Assembly: GCF_001541925.1 (NCBI RefSeq)
Contig: NZ_LQMW01000019.1
Location: 104,172-168,171, forward strand
Reading direction: 5' to 3'
DNA: 64,000 nt
Origin: Nitrosopumilus sp. Nsub
GTDB lineage: Archaea; Thermoproteota; Nitrososphaeria; Nitrososphaerales; Nitrosopumilaceae
Shown here: in pieces, positions 8,569 through 17,348 of the stretch
Layout of the letters: the number at the start of each line of letters is the position of its first letter
Position numbering within the stretch: the stretch's first letter is position 1
Notes under the pieces: generated by a model
Databases searched by the model: none
What the model saw: the letters and a program-made list of their open reading frames with translations, nothing else
Told to the model about the DNA's origin: nothing
Program-made: the position numbers and the translations under genes

Positions 8569-9510
8569 TTGAAATCTAAAGCATCAGCTCCAGGAAAGGT
8601 TATTCTGTTTGGTGAACACTTTGTTGTTTATGGAATTAAATCAATTTTATGTTCTATCAACAAAAGAGTTACAGTAACTGCAGAAAAAACTAATGAAAGA
8701 AAAATTTCAATTAATTCAGAGATTGGAACGTTAGTTTTAGATCCAGATGAATCAATTACAAAAATTAATTCTCCACTAAAACCATTTTATTATTTAGCAA
8801 ACAAAGCACTCAAAGATCAAAATGAAGGATTAAAAATTCAAATTGAATCAGAGATTCCATTAGGGGCTGGATTAGGTTCATCATCAGCATGTTGCGTAGC
8901 AGGTGCGGCAGCAATTTTTAAAGTATTTGGAGAAATTTCAAAGGAGAAAATATTAGAACTTGCTATTGAGGCTGAAAAAACAATTTATCAAAATACATCA
9001 GGAGCAGATTGCACAGTTTCCACGTATGGAGGGTTAATGGAATATGATAAAAATAATGGATTTAGAAAAATTGAAGACGAGCCTAATTTTCAATTAATAA
9101 TTGTAAATTCAAACATTAAACATTCAACTGAAACAATGGTTTCAAAAGTAAAAGAGTTTGAAAATAAAAATAAAGAAAAATTCCACGAATTGTCAAATTT
9201 GGAATCAAAATTAGTCAATGATGTTTTAAAATTAATTAAAGAAAATAAGATTGAAGAAATTGGAGAAAAATTAAATTTAAATCAAAAATTTTTAGAGGAA
9301 ATCGGTATCTCTAATGAACAATTAGAAACTATGATCAAAATTGGACAAAAATCATCATATGGTGCAAAGATAACAGGTTCCGGTGGTGGCGGATGTATTT
9401 TTGCATTAACAAATAATTCAAATTTAGAATATACCTTAAAGGAATTTACCAATAAGGAATACGAATGTTTTGCAGCAAAGATAGATTTCAAAGGACTGAA
9501 CACTTTTTAA
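8569..9510 (+). CDS. mvk: mevalonate kinase
   Basis: 313 aa, TTG start, GHMP kinase family. It phosphorylates mevalonate for archaeal lipid synthesis. Motif 1 is KASAPGKVILFGEHFVVYG, motif 2 is PLGAGLGSSSACCVAGAA (ATP binding), and motif 3 is AKITGSGGGGCIFAL. The TSGADCTVSTYGG segment carries the catalytic Asp of mevalonate kinases. The next genes are ipk, idi and idsA, so the cluster covers most of the modified mevalonate pathway after mevalonate. The phosphomevalonate dehydratase and decarboxylase steps are not in this window. Confidence 0.94.
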   Translation: MKSKASAPGKVILFGEHFVVYGIKSILCSINKRVTVTAEKTNERKISINSEIGTLVLDPDESITKINSPLKPFYYLANKALKDQNEGLKIQIESEIPLGAGLGSSSACCVAGAAAIFKVFGEISKEKILELAIEAEKTIYQNTSGADCTVSTYGGLMEYDKNNGFRKIEDEPNFQLIIVNSNIKHSTETMVSKVKEFENKNKEKFHELSNLESKLVNDVLKLIKENKIEEIGEKLNLNQKFLEEIGISNEQLETMIKIGQKSSYGAKITGSGGGGCIFALTNNSNLEYTLKEFTNKEYECFAAKIDFKGLNTF

Positions 9511-9533
9511 TTGATTAATTAGTTTGGTACAAC

Positions 9534-10286
9534 ATGATTCTAATAAAATTAGGCGGTTCAATAATTACAAATAAAGAAAAACCATTATCAGCAAGAAGAA
9601 AGACAATTGACAATTTAACAAAAAGTTTGAAAAAAATTAAAGAACCAATCATAATTGTTCACGGCGGAGGATCATATGGGCATTATTGGTCAGTAAAATA
9701 TGATATGCATACCAAAGAAAGAAAATACGATATCAGAGGGGTTTCAATTATTAAAAATTCAATGATAGATTTGAATAAAATAATTTTAGATTCATGTTTG
9801 AAAAATAAATTAAATCCATATTCTTTACCCCCAACTGATTTTATGTCAGGTAACAAACCAATTTCAAAAAAAATTAAAGAAGTTGAAAAAATAGCAAAAT
9901 CAGGCTTAATTCCAGTTACATATGGAGATGCATTATGGTTTGGTCAAAATAAAACATACATTTTATCAGGGGATAAAATTATGACTCATTTTGCAAAAGT
10001 TCTAAAACCAAGATTGTGTATTTTTGCATTAAATGAAGATGGGCTATATTCAGATCTTAAATCAAAAAAATTAATTTCAGAATTAAAAGGAACCATGCCA
10101 TCAATATCAGAAAATAAAATGGATGTTACGGGAGGAATGACTAGGAAAGTAGAAGAAGCAATTAAAATTTCTAAAATGGGTATGAATGTGTTTTTTGTTA
10201 ATGGAAAAAAACCAGAAAGAATTGTAAAAGCTATTCAAAATAGAGAGTTTAAAGGAACCATGTTTAAAGGAAAAAGAAATGCCTGA
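9534..10286 (+). CDS. ipk: isopentenyl phosphate kinase
   Basis: 250 aa, amino-acid-kinase fold. It phosphorylates isopentenyl phosphate to IPP, the last step of the archaeal modified mevalonate pathways. KLGGSIITNKEKP is the N-terminal Lys/Gly loop, VHGGGSYGHYW carries the His conserved in IPKs that marks them apart from fosfomycin and glutamate kinases, and VTGGMTRKVEEA is the C-terminal ATP segment. It lies 23 nt after mvk and overlaps idi by 8 nt, so translation is probably coupled. Confidence 0.94.
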   Translation: MILIKLGGSIITNKEKPLSARRKTIDNLTKSLKKIKEPIIIVHGGGSYGHYWSVKYDMHTKERKYDIRGVSIIKNSMIDLNKIILDSCLKNKLNPYSLPPTDFMSGNKPISKKIKEVEKIAKSGLIPVTYGDALWFGQNKTYILSGDKIMTHFAKVLKPRLCIFALNEDGLYSDLKSKKLISELKGTMPSISENKMDVTGGMTRKVEEAIKISKMGMNVFFVNGKKPERIVKAIQNREFKGTMFKGKRNA

Positions 10287-10929
10287 AGAATTTGTGATAT
10301 TAGTAGATGAAAATGACAACCCCATAGGATTAGAAGAGAAAGTAAAATGTCATTTACCAAATGGGAAATTGCATAGAGCATTTACTGCATTATTATTTGA
10401 TGAAGATGGAAGACTGGTACTAACTAAAAGAGCAAAAGAAAAAATGCTGTGGCCAGGGGATTGGGATGGAACATTTGCAAGCCATCCAAGAGAATCAGAA
10501 GGATATGTCTCATCAGGAGAAAGAAGAATGCCTGAAGAATTAGGAATTAATGGAAAACTAGATTATTTTCATAAATTTGAATATCATGTACCTTACAAAG
10601 ACGTTGGTTCAGAAAATGAAATTTGTGGAACATTAGTTGGAGTAATTGATAAAAATACAAAATTAAAAGAAATTGAAGGAGAAATTGATGAAATCAAATG
10701 GATTTCAGCCAAAGAATTAATCAAAGAAATAAAAATAAATCCTGAGATTTATTGTCCCTGGATGTTAATTGCATTAGAATTTCTTGATAAATCAGACAAA
10801 GACATGCTCAAAAAACACGAAAATGTATTATCTACGTGGATAAATACTGAAATTCATGAGGGATTACAAGAAGCAATTAAGACCCACTTACCTAAAGAAA
10901 AATGGAGATTATTAGATGAAGAAAAATAA
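10279..10929 (+). CDS. idi: type I isopentenyl-diphosphate isomerase-like NUDIX protein
   Basis: 216 aa. Context (ipk before, idsA after, both overlapping) and the NUDIX layout (HRAFTALLFDEDGRLVL, then WPGDWDGTFASHP, then GERRMPEELGI, then GSENEICGTL) indicate IPP-DMAPP isomerase. The metal and catalytic Glu in ENEIC is present (Glu114). However, the position of the catalytic Cys of bacterial and eukaryotic type I enzymes (Cys67 in E. coli, in a CGHP/CSHP motif) is Ala67 in ASHP. I recall a similar ASHP motif in haloarchaeal relatives, so this may be a working subgroup with altered chemistry, or a different NUDIX activity. Start ATG overlaps ipk by 8 nt. Confidence 0.85.
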   Translation: MPEEFVILVDENDNPIGLEEKVKCHLPNGKLHRAFTALLFDEDGRLVLTKRAKEKMLWPGDWDGTFASHPRESEGYVSSGERRMPEELGINGKLDYFHKFEYHVPYKDVGSENEICGTLVGVIDKNTKLKEIEGEIDEIKWISAKELIKEIKINPEIYCPWMLIALEFLDKSDKDMLKKHENVLSTWINTEIHEGLQEAIKTHLPKEKWRLLDEEK

Positions 10930-11896
10930 ACAAATTGAGAAAAATGCTAAAATCGTTAACAGATTTTTAAATTCTAAATTAAATGGAAATCCAAAAAAGC
11001 TATATGATGCAGCAGGACATCTAATTGTAAATGGTGGAAAAAGACTTCGACCATACATGGTAATCAAAAGTTGTCAGATTTTAGGTGGTAAATCATCAAA
11101 TGCAATGATAGCTGCTAGTGCTGTAGAAATGGTACACAACTTTACTCTTGTGCATGATGACATTATGGATAATGATGAAATGCGCCACGGTGTACCAACA
11201 GTACATAAAAAATTTGGAATGCCAATTGCAATTTTAGCAGGAGATGTATTATTTTCCAAAGCATTTCAGATTATTTCAGAATCAAAATTATCACCAAAAG
11301 CTACAACGCATCTAATTTCTAGACTTGCAAAAGCTTGCGTAGATGTTTGTGAAGGACAATTATTAGATATTAAAATGGCAGATGAAAAAAGAATCCCAAC
11401 AGAAAAAGAATACATCACAATGATAGGGAAAAAAACTGCAGCGTTGTTTGATGTTTCATGTGCAATGGGAGCAATTTCTGCAACAAACAAACCTAAAGAT
11501 ATTTCAAATCTTTCAACATTTGGAAAAAACTTAGGAATTGCATTTCAAATTACAGATGACTTGATAGGAGTAATGGGGGATCCCAAGATTACTGGAAAAG
11601 CAGTAGGTAATGATTTGAGAGAAGGTAAAAAATCACTGCCAATTTTAATGGCAATAAAATTAGCAAAGGGTAATGAAAAAAAGATAATTCTAAAAGCATT
11701 TGGAAATCCAAAGATTTCAAAAAAAGATTTGAATAAAGCCGTTGAAATCATTCGTTCACTAGGAATTGAAGAAAAAGTAAGAAATCAGGCTCTAAAATAT
11801 GCAGAAAAGTCTGAAAAATCACTTACAAAATACAAGGGAACTGCAAAAATAGAGTTAATTGCATTATTAGATTTTGTAGTTAAACGAAGCGTTTAG
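10916..11896 (+). CDS. idsA: polyprenyl diphosphate synthase (farnesyl/geranylgeranyl type)
   Basis: 326 aa, full length for the family. It chains IPP units into the C15-C20 prenyl diphosphates used for archaeal membrane lipids. First aspartate-rich motif LVHDDIMDNDEMRHG, second motif FQITDDLIGVMGD, then the conserved GKAVGNDLREGKKSLPI loop. Gly-Gly-Lys-Arg-Leu-Arg-Pro near residue 40 binds IPP. Product length cannot be read with certainty. Overlaps idi by 14 nt and is followed directly by gltX. A second, shorter family member lies at 32644. Confidence 0.94.
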   Translation: MKKNKQIEKNAKIVNRFLNSKLNGNPKKLYDAAGHLIVNGGKRLRPYMVIKSCQILGGKSSNAMIAASAVEMVHNFTLVHDDIMDNDEMRHGVPTVHKKFGMPIAILAGDVLFSKAFQIISESKLSPKATTHLISRLAKACVDVCEGQLLDIKMADEKRIPTEKEYITMIGKKTAALFDVSCAMGAISATNKPKDISNLSTFGKNLGIAFQITDDLIGVMGDPKITGKAVGNDLREGKKSLPILMAIKLAKGNEKKIILKAFGNPKISKKDLNKAVEIIRSLGIEEKVRNQALKYAEKSEKSLTKYKGTAKIELIALLDFVVKRSV

Positions 11897-11917
11897 TTGA
11901 AAAAAGGTAGTATCAAC

Positions 11918-13627
11918 ATGGATGAAGAAATTAAAAAAGAGATTAGAAAACTTACTCTTCAAAACGCGTTTGAGCACGGAGGCGAAACTAGAGATAAAAT
12001 AATTTTAGGAAAGATTCTTGGAACAAAACCAGAATTTAGAACTAAGGTTAAAGAAATTTCGATTGAGATTTCTGAAATTGTTTCAAATGTAAATAAATTA
12101 TCAATAGATGATCAAAAAAAAGAGATTGAAGAAAATTTTCCAGAAATATTAGCTCCTAAAGAAAAGATTAAGGAAAAAGAAGGTTTACCAGAGTTAAAAA
12201 ATGCACAACAAGGAAATGTCATTACAAGATTCCCACCAGAACCAAACGGATATCCACACATAGGTCATGCAAAAGCAGCTATCATCAATTCAGAATATGC
12301 AAAAATGTATGGAGGGAAATTCATTCTAAGAATGGATGATACAAATCCTGAAGCTGAAAGAATGGAATATCATGCTGCAATTAAAGTGGGATTAGAATGG
12401 TTAGGAATAGAATTTGACATTGTCAAAAGTACTTCTGATGATATGAAAATATTTTATGAAAAAGGAATGGAGTTAATCAATTCTGGAAAAGCATACATTT
12501 GCAAATGTAAAAGAGACGACATCAGTAAAAATAGACGGGAAAGAAAAGCATGTAAATGCAGTCAAGAGGACGTGGATAAAAATATCAGTAATTGGGGGAA
12601 AATGGAAACTAAATTCAAACCAGGGGAAGCAATAGTTAGATTTCGAGGAGACATGCAAGCTGATAATGCAGTGATGAGAGATCCGGTCTTATTCAGAATT
12701 ATTGAAGGCAAACATTACACAGTAGGCGAAAAATACAGAATTTGGCCAAGTTATGATTTTGCAGTTGCAATTGAAGATAGTATTGATGGAATTACGCACG
12801 CTTTTCGTTCAAAAGAATTTGAATTGAGAGAAGAATTAACAGAAGCAATTTTAGATTCGCTAAATATGAGAAAACCACAACAAGGATTTTTCTCAAGATT
12901 GGAATTCAAAGGTATGCCAATTTCAAAAAGAATCATCAAACCATTGATTGAGGAACGTAAAGTTTCATGGTATGACGATCCTAGGTTACCAACTTTAGAA
13001 GCATTAAAGAAAAGAGGAATCAAACCGGAGGCAATTAGAAAATTCATTATGTCATTAGGTTTAACCAAAGCAAATACTCTAGCACCCTTTGATTCTCTAG
13101 AGGCATTTAACAGAAAATTTGTTGATGAAAGTAGCATTAGATTGTATATGGTTATTAATCCAAAAAAATTATCAGTAAAAAATTTAACAATCACATCAGT
13201 TGAGGTTTCAAATCACCCAGTAAATGATTTGGGTAAACGTAAAATTGATGTTGATGAAAATTTTTACATTTCTGGAGAAGATGCAGAGAATCTCAAAGAG
13301 GGAGAACAAGTACGACTTTTAGGATTAGGAAATATTTTGATTACAAAACAAGGAGAGGAGTTAGAAGGAGAATATGTAAAAGATGGAGATATTACAAATA
13401 TTCCAAAAATACAATGGGTTGCACAAAAAACAGGACATAAAATTAAAGTGATTATTCCCAAAGTATTGTTTATTGATGAAAAGTTTAACGAAGATAGTCT
13501 AGAAGAACTTGATGCTTATTGTGAACCACATTACTTACAATTAAAAGAAGGTGAAGAAATACAATTTATTAGATTTGGATATTGTAGAAAAGATTCACAA
13601 AACCAAACAATTTTCACACACAAGTGA
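11918..13627 (+). CDS. gltX: glutamyl-tRNA synthetase (archaeal GluRS)
   Basis: Class I synthetase of the archaeal/eukaryotic (GlnRS-like) type, about 569 aa from the ATG at 11918. An in-frame TTG at 11897 would add seven residues directly after the idsA stop; ATG is preferred because ggtag lies about 12 nt upstream as a possible ribosome site. RFPPEPNGYPHIGHAKAAI carries the HIGH motif and GMPISKRI the KMSKS-like motif. A Cys-rich insert (CKCKRDD to ACKC) may bind zinc. The C-terminal half is the all-beta anticodon domain. It charges tRNA-Glu, and in archaea also tRNA-Gln for transamidation. Glu-tRNA is also the substrate of glutamyl-tRNA reductase (see 52734). Confidence 0.94.
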   Translation: MDEEIKKEIRKLTLQNAFEHGGETRDKIILGKILGTKPEFRTKVKEISIEISEIVSNVNKLSIDDQKKEIEENFPEILAPKEKIKEKEGLPELKNAQQGNVITRFPPEPNGYPHIGHAKAAIINSEYAKMYGGKFILRMDDTNPEAERMEYHAAIKVGLEWLGIEFDIVKSTSDDMKIFYEKGMELINSGKAYICKCKRDDISKNRRERKACKCSQEDVDKNISNWGKMETKFKPGEAIVRFRGDMQADNAVMRDPVLFRIIEGKHYTVGEKYRIWPSYDFAVAIEDSIDGITHAFRSKEFELREELTEAILDSLNMRKPQQGFFSRLEFKGMPISKRIIKPLIEERKVSWYDDPRLPTLEALKKRGIKPEAIRKFIMSLGLTKANTLAPFDSLEAFNRKFVDESSIRLYMVINPKKLSVKNLTITSVEVSNHPVNDLGKRKIDVDENFYISGEDAENLKEGEQVRLLGLGNILITKQGEELEGEYVKDGDITNIPKIQWVAQKTGHKIKVIIPKVLFIDEKFNEDSLEELDAYCEPHYLQLKEGEEIQFIRFGYCRKDSQNQTIFTHK

Positions 13628-13633
13628 TGTCAC

Positions 13634-14503
13634 ATGAGAATAGTTAGAGTAACAGATGGGATAAATGAAACATATGGTTTTGTTAAAGGGGATAAAATAG
13701 CAATTAAAAGTGAAATTACAGAATTAACAGGCGTGCCAATTCCCATTAATGTAAAAGATTTCTTGTTTGATGGATGGTATGAAGAAATTAAGAATAAAAC
13801 AAATGAATTAGAATATAGAGAAGAACTTTCAAAATACAAATTATTAGCACCTATTCCAAATCCAAATAAAATAATCTGTTTAGCATTTAATTATGTGGAT
13901 CATGCAAAAGAACAAGGATTACAAGCACCTGATGATCCAGCATTGGTGATTAAACCCAGAACAGCATTAAATCATACAAAATCAGATATTATTTGTCCAG
14001 ATTTTGTTACCCAACTAGATTATGAAATAGAATTAGCATTAATAATTAGAAAAGATTGTAAAAATGTAAGTGTTGAAAATGCTTCAGAAATGATTTTTGG
14101 TTATATGATTTTTAACGATGTATCAGCAAGAGACATTCAAAATAAAGATAAACAATTTACCAGAGGAAAAGGATTTGATTCATTTGCACCATGTGGACCG
14201 TGGATAACAACTGCTGATGAAATAGAAAATCCTCAAAATCTAAAAATGACAACTAAAGTTAATGGAGAAATTAGACAGAATTCTTCAACAAGTAATATGT
14301 TTATTAAAATTCCAGAAATTATTTCAAAAATTACAAAAGTAATGACATTACAAAAAGGAGATATTATTTCAACAGGAACGCCTGCAGGTGTAATGCTAAA
14401 CAAACCCAATGCAGTATATCTAAAAGATGGTGATCAAATTGAAATGGAAATTGAAGGTTTAGGAATTCTAAACAATACAATTAAAGTCATAAAATCAAAT
14501 TAG
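13634..14503 (+). CDS. fumarylacetoacetate hydrolase family protein
   Basis: 289 aa. The C-terminal two thirds is the FAH fold: CLAFNYVDHAKEQG, DYEIELALIIRKD with the two metal Glu residues, FNDVSARDIQ with the metal Asp, RGKGFDSFAPCGPWI, and GDIISTGTPAGV. Such proteins are acylpyruvases, oxaloacetate tautomerases or decarboxylases, or 2-keto-pentenoate hydratases. None of these can be chosen from the sequence alone. It is the last gene of the rpoN-to-gltX run (6 nt gap) and converges with the acetyltransferase gene with a 4-nt overlap of the two 3' ends. Confidence 0.88.
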   Translation: MRIVRVTDGINETYGFVKGDKIAIKSEITELTGVPIPINVKDFLFDGWYEEIKNKTNELEYREELSKYKLLAPIPNPNKIICLAFNYVDHAKEQGLQAPDDPALVIKPRTALNHTKSDIICPDFVTQLDYEIELALIIRKDCKNVSVENASEMIFGYMIFNDVSARDIQNKDKQFTRGKGFDSFAPCGPWITTADEIENPQNLKMTTKVNGEIRQNSSTSNMFIKIPEIISKITKVMTLQKGDIISTGTPAGVMLNKPNAVYLKDGDQIEMEIEGLGILNNTIKVIKSN

Positions 14504-15279
14504 TGTAAAGATTTTTTCATTAAATAAAATGAAATTTTGTATTCTAAGGAATCAAAAAAGTCTAATTTTTTATTAGTTAGAATTTGAATTCGTTCATAGT
14601 TATTTTCAAATCCAAAATTTTGTAAATAAGATAAAATATTAGATAAGGTATCAAATGAGCCTGGAGATAGAGTAACAATTAACGTATTATCAATGTGTTT
14701 GTAATTTCCAATTATGGCAGCAGTAATTTTACCATTTAAATTTGATTTAATAATTTTATTTTGTGCAGACAGATTAGTCAAAATGTGTTCATTGGTTTTA
14801 ATCCACCTCCATGAATCTACATAAAAATGAAAAATATCAGGAGGTATAGATTTTTCAAATTCAATTTTAAAATTTGAATTTTTTTTAGGAGTCAATGAAT
14901 AATAATTCCATGTTTCAAATGTGTCATAATTTAATGAGGTAGCCATGGAAATGGAATTTTTATTTTCAACATCTATCAACATGTAAGAAAACAATTTTTG
15001 ATTTTTTTTCCCAATTGATTCTGCATGAGTAACAAGTTTTGATGCAATTAATTCTCTACGATGATTTGGATCAATTCGAATACCTTCTATCCATATTTGA
15101 TCTTCAAAATAAAATGCATGACATATTCCCACTGGAAATTTTTTTCCAAATAAAAACAGATTTCCTTCATCTAACCATGATGACCAGACTTTTTCAATAT
15201 AATCACCCCAAGAAAATGTATTTTTACAAAATTTTAATACAGAATTTTTATCAGAAATATTTGCTTCTCTAATTTTCAT
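14500..15279 (-). CDS. GNAT-family N-acetyltransferase
   Basis: 259 aa from the ATG at 15279 (MKIREANISDKNSVLKF, a standard GNAT first strand and helix). The frame is open to 15306, but those nine residues would precede the domain. The acetyl-CoA binding segment is around IRIDPNHRRELIASKLVTHAE, a variant of the R/Q-x-x-G-x-G/A loop. The C-terminal 110 residues are a poorly conserved second domain. Substrate unknown. Divergent from the Rieske gene with 39 nt between the start codons. Confidence 0.75.
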   Translation of the reverse strand: MKIREANISDKNSVLKFCKNTFSWGDYIEKVWSSWLDEGNLFLFGKKFPVGICHAFYFEDQIWIEGIRIDPNHRRELIASKLVTHAESIGKKNQKLFSYMLIDVENKNSISMATSLNYDTFETWNYYSLTPKKNSNFKIEFEKSIPPDIFHFYVDSWRWIKTNEHILTNLSAQNKIIKSNLNGKITAAIIGNYKHIDNTLIVTLSPGSFDTLSNILSYLQNFGFENNYERIQILTNKKLDFFDSLEYKISFYLMKKSLH

Positions 15280-15318
15280 ATACGAAAAAATATTAATAAT
15301 TATCAAATAAAAATTATC

Positions 15319-15627
15319 ATGGGAAAAATAATTGCAGGAAAAACATCAGACATATCTCCTGGAAAAATGATAAAATTTTCAATTGATGGCAGAGATATCT
15401 TAGTTGCAAATATTGATGGAGAATATTTTGCTACAGATGATTCATGTACACATTCAGGTTCTAGTTTATCAGAGGGCAAGTTAGATGGATGTGTAATTAC
15501 TTGTGGATGGCATGCAGCAGAATTTGATTGTAAAAATGGTAAATTCTTAAAATTTCCAATGAAATTAAGAGATGTGACATCATACAAGGTAGTAGTTGAA
15601 TCAGAAAATGTGTTTGTAGAGCTGTAA
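15319..15627 (+). CDS. Rieske [2Fe-2S] ferredoxin-like protein
   Basis: 102 aa, soluble, no membrane segment. Cluster ligands are Cys and His in CTHSG (box 1) and Cys and His in CGWHAAEFD (box 2), 18 residues apart. The short length and lack of a signal resemble the ferredoxins of aromatic dioxygenases or the NirD-like small subunits rather than the Rieske subunit of bc complexes. It probably moves electrons in the cytoplasm. The partner is not shown by its neighbours. Confidence 0.92.
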   Translation: MGKIIAGKTSDISPGKMIKFSIDGRDILVANIDGEYFATDDSCTHSGSSLSEGKLDGCVITCGWHAAEFDCKNGKFLKFPMKLRDVTSYKVVVESENVFVEL

Positions 15628-15662
15628 CTATATATGCGAATTTTTAACAAAATATGTTAAAG

Positions 15663-15932
15663 ATGGCTGATGATACTCAAAATAAACAAGCAATGAAAGA
15701 AGCTGTTGACACACTAAATCTTATCATATCAACAAATTCAACCCCAAAAACAATAAAGAAATCAATTACAGATCTTGTTGCAGATTTGGTAAAGGAAGAG
15801 TATTCGTTATCAGTTAGAGCTGCAAATACAATTAGTCTATTAGATGATGTAACACAAGACCCAAACATGCCATCATATGTAAGAACTCAATTATGGCAAG
15901 CAGTTTCAAAATTAGAAAGCATAAGAGAATAA
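15663..15932 (+). CDS. UPF0147 family protein
   Basis: 89 aa, helical, with the UPF0147 core (SITDLVADLVKEEYSLSVRAAN then LDDVTQDPNMPSYVRTQLWQAVSKLE, quoted in parts). Widely conserved in archaea; function unknown. The ATG at 15663 gives MADDTQNKQ, typical of the family; the ATG at 15654 would add three residues. A TATA-like tatata (15629-15634) lies about 27-30 nt upstream. Confidence 0.88.
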   Translation: MADDTQNKQAMKEAVDTLNLIISTNSTPKTIKKSITDLVADLVKEEYSLSVRAANTISLLDDVTQDPNMPSYVRTQLWQAVSKLESIRE

Positions 15933-15957
15933 ATTCCAGTTGAAAATAGCCTAAGTA

Positions 15958-16719
15958 TTGAAATTTGAAGAATATTTAGAAACACTTCCAAAAAATGTTC
16001 TCAGTGGAGAAGATGTTCAATTACCTGAAAAAACATTTAGAGAAATTTTCAAATTTGTGGATTTAGGAAAGGATGACGTATTTTATCATCTAGGTTGTCA
16101 TGATGAAAGAGGCTTACAAATAGCAAAGGAGGAATTCAAAGTAAAAACAGCAACAGGTATTGATAATAATATTGAAAAAATTAAAAATGCACAAAATATC
16201 ATAAATGAAAAAGACATTGATGTAAAAATCATTCATCAGAATATTCAAGAATCAAATTTGTCAGATGCAACTGTAATATTATTTTGGTTTACAGATGAAG
16301 AAATCATTAATGAAATGACAAAAAAATTTGAAAAACTAAAACCAGAAGCAAGGATTATTACAATTTGGGGACCACTGCCAAACTATCTTCCAAATAAAGT
16401 GAATTTTCCATATATCATTAACAAAATCCCATTTCAAAAAGCAAAAAATTTGCAAGAGCAATTATTAGCAATTTTTGGCGTTAAATGCATTGATTTTGTT
16501 ACAGCATGGGAATTTGCAGAAAGATATACTAAATCAATGTCAGGATCAGAAATAAAAAATGACAGATTTCTTACAATTCTTCAAACATTGATAATTTGGA
16601 TTAATGCTAAGGAATTAGGTGTAACGTGTACAGAAGAGATTCCAGAGTCAATTCGAACATATATCGGAATTATGAAAATGCATTTTGATATAGATTTTGA
16701 ATATTTACTTAAGAAATGA
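15958..16719 (+). CDS. SAM-dependent methyltransferase-like protein, thaumarchaeal
   Basis: 253 aa from a TTG start 25 nt after the UPF0147 gene. The N-terminal part follows a Rossmann methyltransferase pattern: DDVFYHLGCHDERGLQIAKE (motif I-like, with GCHDERG in place of G-x-G-x-G), ATGIDNN (motif II acidic residue), VKIIHQNIQE (motif III) and ATVILFWFTDEEI (motif IV). This looks like the DOT1-like/Class I fold. The C-terminal 90 residues resemble nothing I know. The actual substrate, and whether the protein binds SAM at all, are unproven. Confidence 0.6.
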   Translation: MKFEEYLETLPKNVLSGEDVQLPEKTFREIFKFVDLGKDDVFYHLGCHDERGLQIAKEEFKVKTATGIDNNIEKIKNAQNIINEKDIDVKIIHQNIQESNLSDATVILFWFTDEEIINEMTKKFEKLKPEARIITIWGPLPNYLPNKVNFPYIINKIPFQKAKNLQEQLLAIFGVKCIDFVTAWEFAERYTKSMSGSEIKNDRFLTILQTLIIWINAKELGVTCTEEIPESIRTYIGIMKMHFDIDFEYLLKK

Positions 16720-16756
16720 GTGCAATCCTTTTATCTTGTAAATCCATAAAAAAATT

Positions 16757-17104
16757 ATGGAAAGCAGATTAAACATCAATGTATCTGCAATAGATTATGA
16801 CAAAACAAGTAAAGCATTAACACAACAACTTACATTTTTAGAAGAAATGGTTCACGGAGAAGATGATTTTGTGATGACAGATTCAGAATTTGCTTTTGGT
16901 TGGCATTTTTTTGTACTAAGTGTTAATAGAACATTAATTCAAAAACTAGAATCTATTATGGCACAGGATTTTCAAAAATTAAAGGGTAAAACAACTGACA
17001 AAAAGTTTCTTACATGGTTAACAAAAAATGTTGAAAAAAAATCACCCAGATTTAAAGTGGCCATCAAAGAAGAGATGGAATCAAGTAAATTCGGAATATT
17101 TTAA
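16757..17104 (+). CDS. conserved hypothetical protein
   Basis: 115 aa, soluble, mixed alpha-beta, no Cys pattern and no membrane segment. It begins MESRLNINVSAIDYDKTSK and is Lys-rich at its end. I do not recognise the family. The codon use and A+T level match its neighbours, and it stands 37 nt after the methyltransferase-like gene with its own A/T-rich upstream, so it is likely a real gene. It ends 10 nt before the convergent tRNA-His. Confidence 0.65.
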   Translation: MESRLNINVSAIDYDKTSKALTQQLTFLEEMVHGEDDFVMTDSEFAFGWHFFVLSVNRTLIQKLESIMAQDFQKLKGKTTDKKFLTWLTKNVEKKSPRFKVAIKEEMESSKFGIF

Positions 17105-17114
17105 AAATAAAAAG

Positions 17115-17187
17115 GGCCCTCGAGGGGAATCGAACTCCTGTCCGAGGATCCACAATCCTCTATACTAACCACTGTACTACGAAGGCC
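17115..17187 (-). tRNA. tRNA-His(GTG)
   Basis: The anticodon stem is GAGGA/TCCTC with loop TTGTGGA, so the anticodon is GTG. Acceptor GCCTTCG pairs with CGAGGGC, and the histidine-specific extra G at position -1 is encoded opposite discriminator C73. The T-stem AGGAG/CCCCT contains an A52-C62 mismatch. No CCA is encoded; a T-rich tract follows. Confidence 0.92.
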
Positions 17188-17348
17188 ACAAAAAAATTAA
17201 TTTTTTAATCCTGTAATAATCTTTAACATTGAATGAAGAGGAAAATAATCAAAATTTAATAAAAAATTAGCCTCAAATTCAAGTTATAGATTATTTGTGA
17301 ATAGCAGAACGATCGCTTTAAATTTGAAGAATCTGGGTATTTTTCACC

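Noticed and set aside
12751..13194. 147-codon frame antisense to gltX
   Set aside because: Same reason: shadow of a well-conserved gene, no own signals.
17114..17188. A tRNA-His apparently lacking the encoded G at position -1
   Set aside because: An alternative pairing of the acceptor (GCCTTCG with CGAGGGC) places the extra G at -1 opposite C73, so the gene is normal in this respect.
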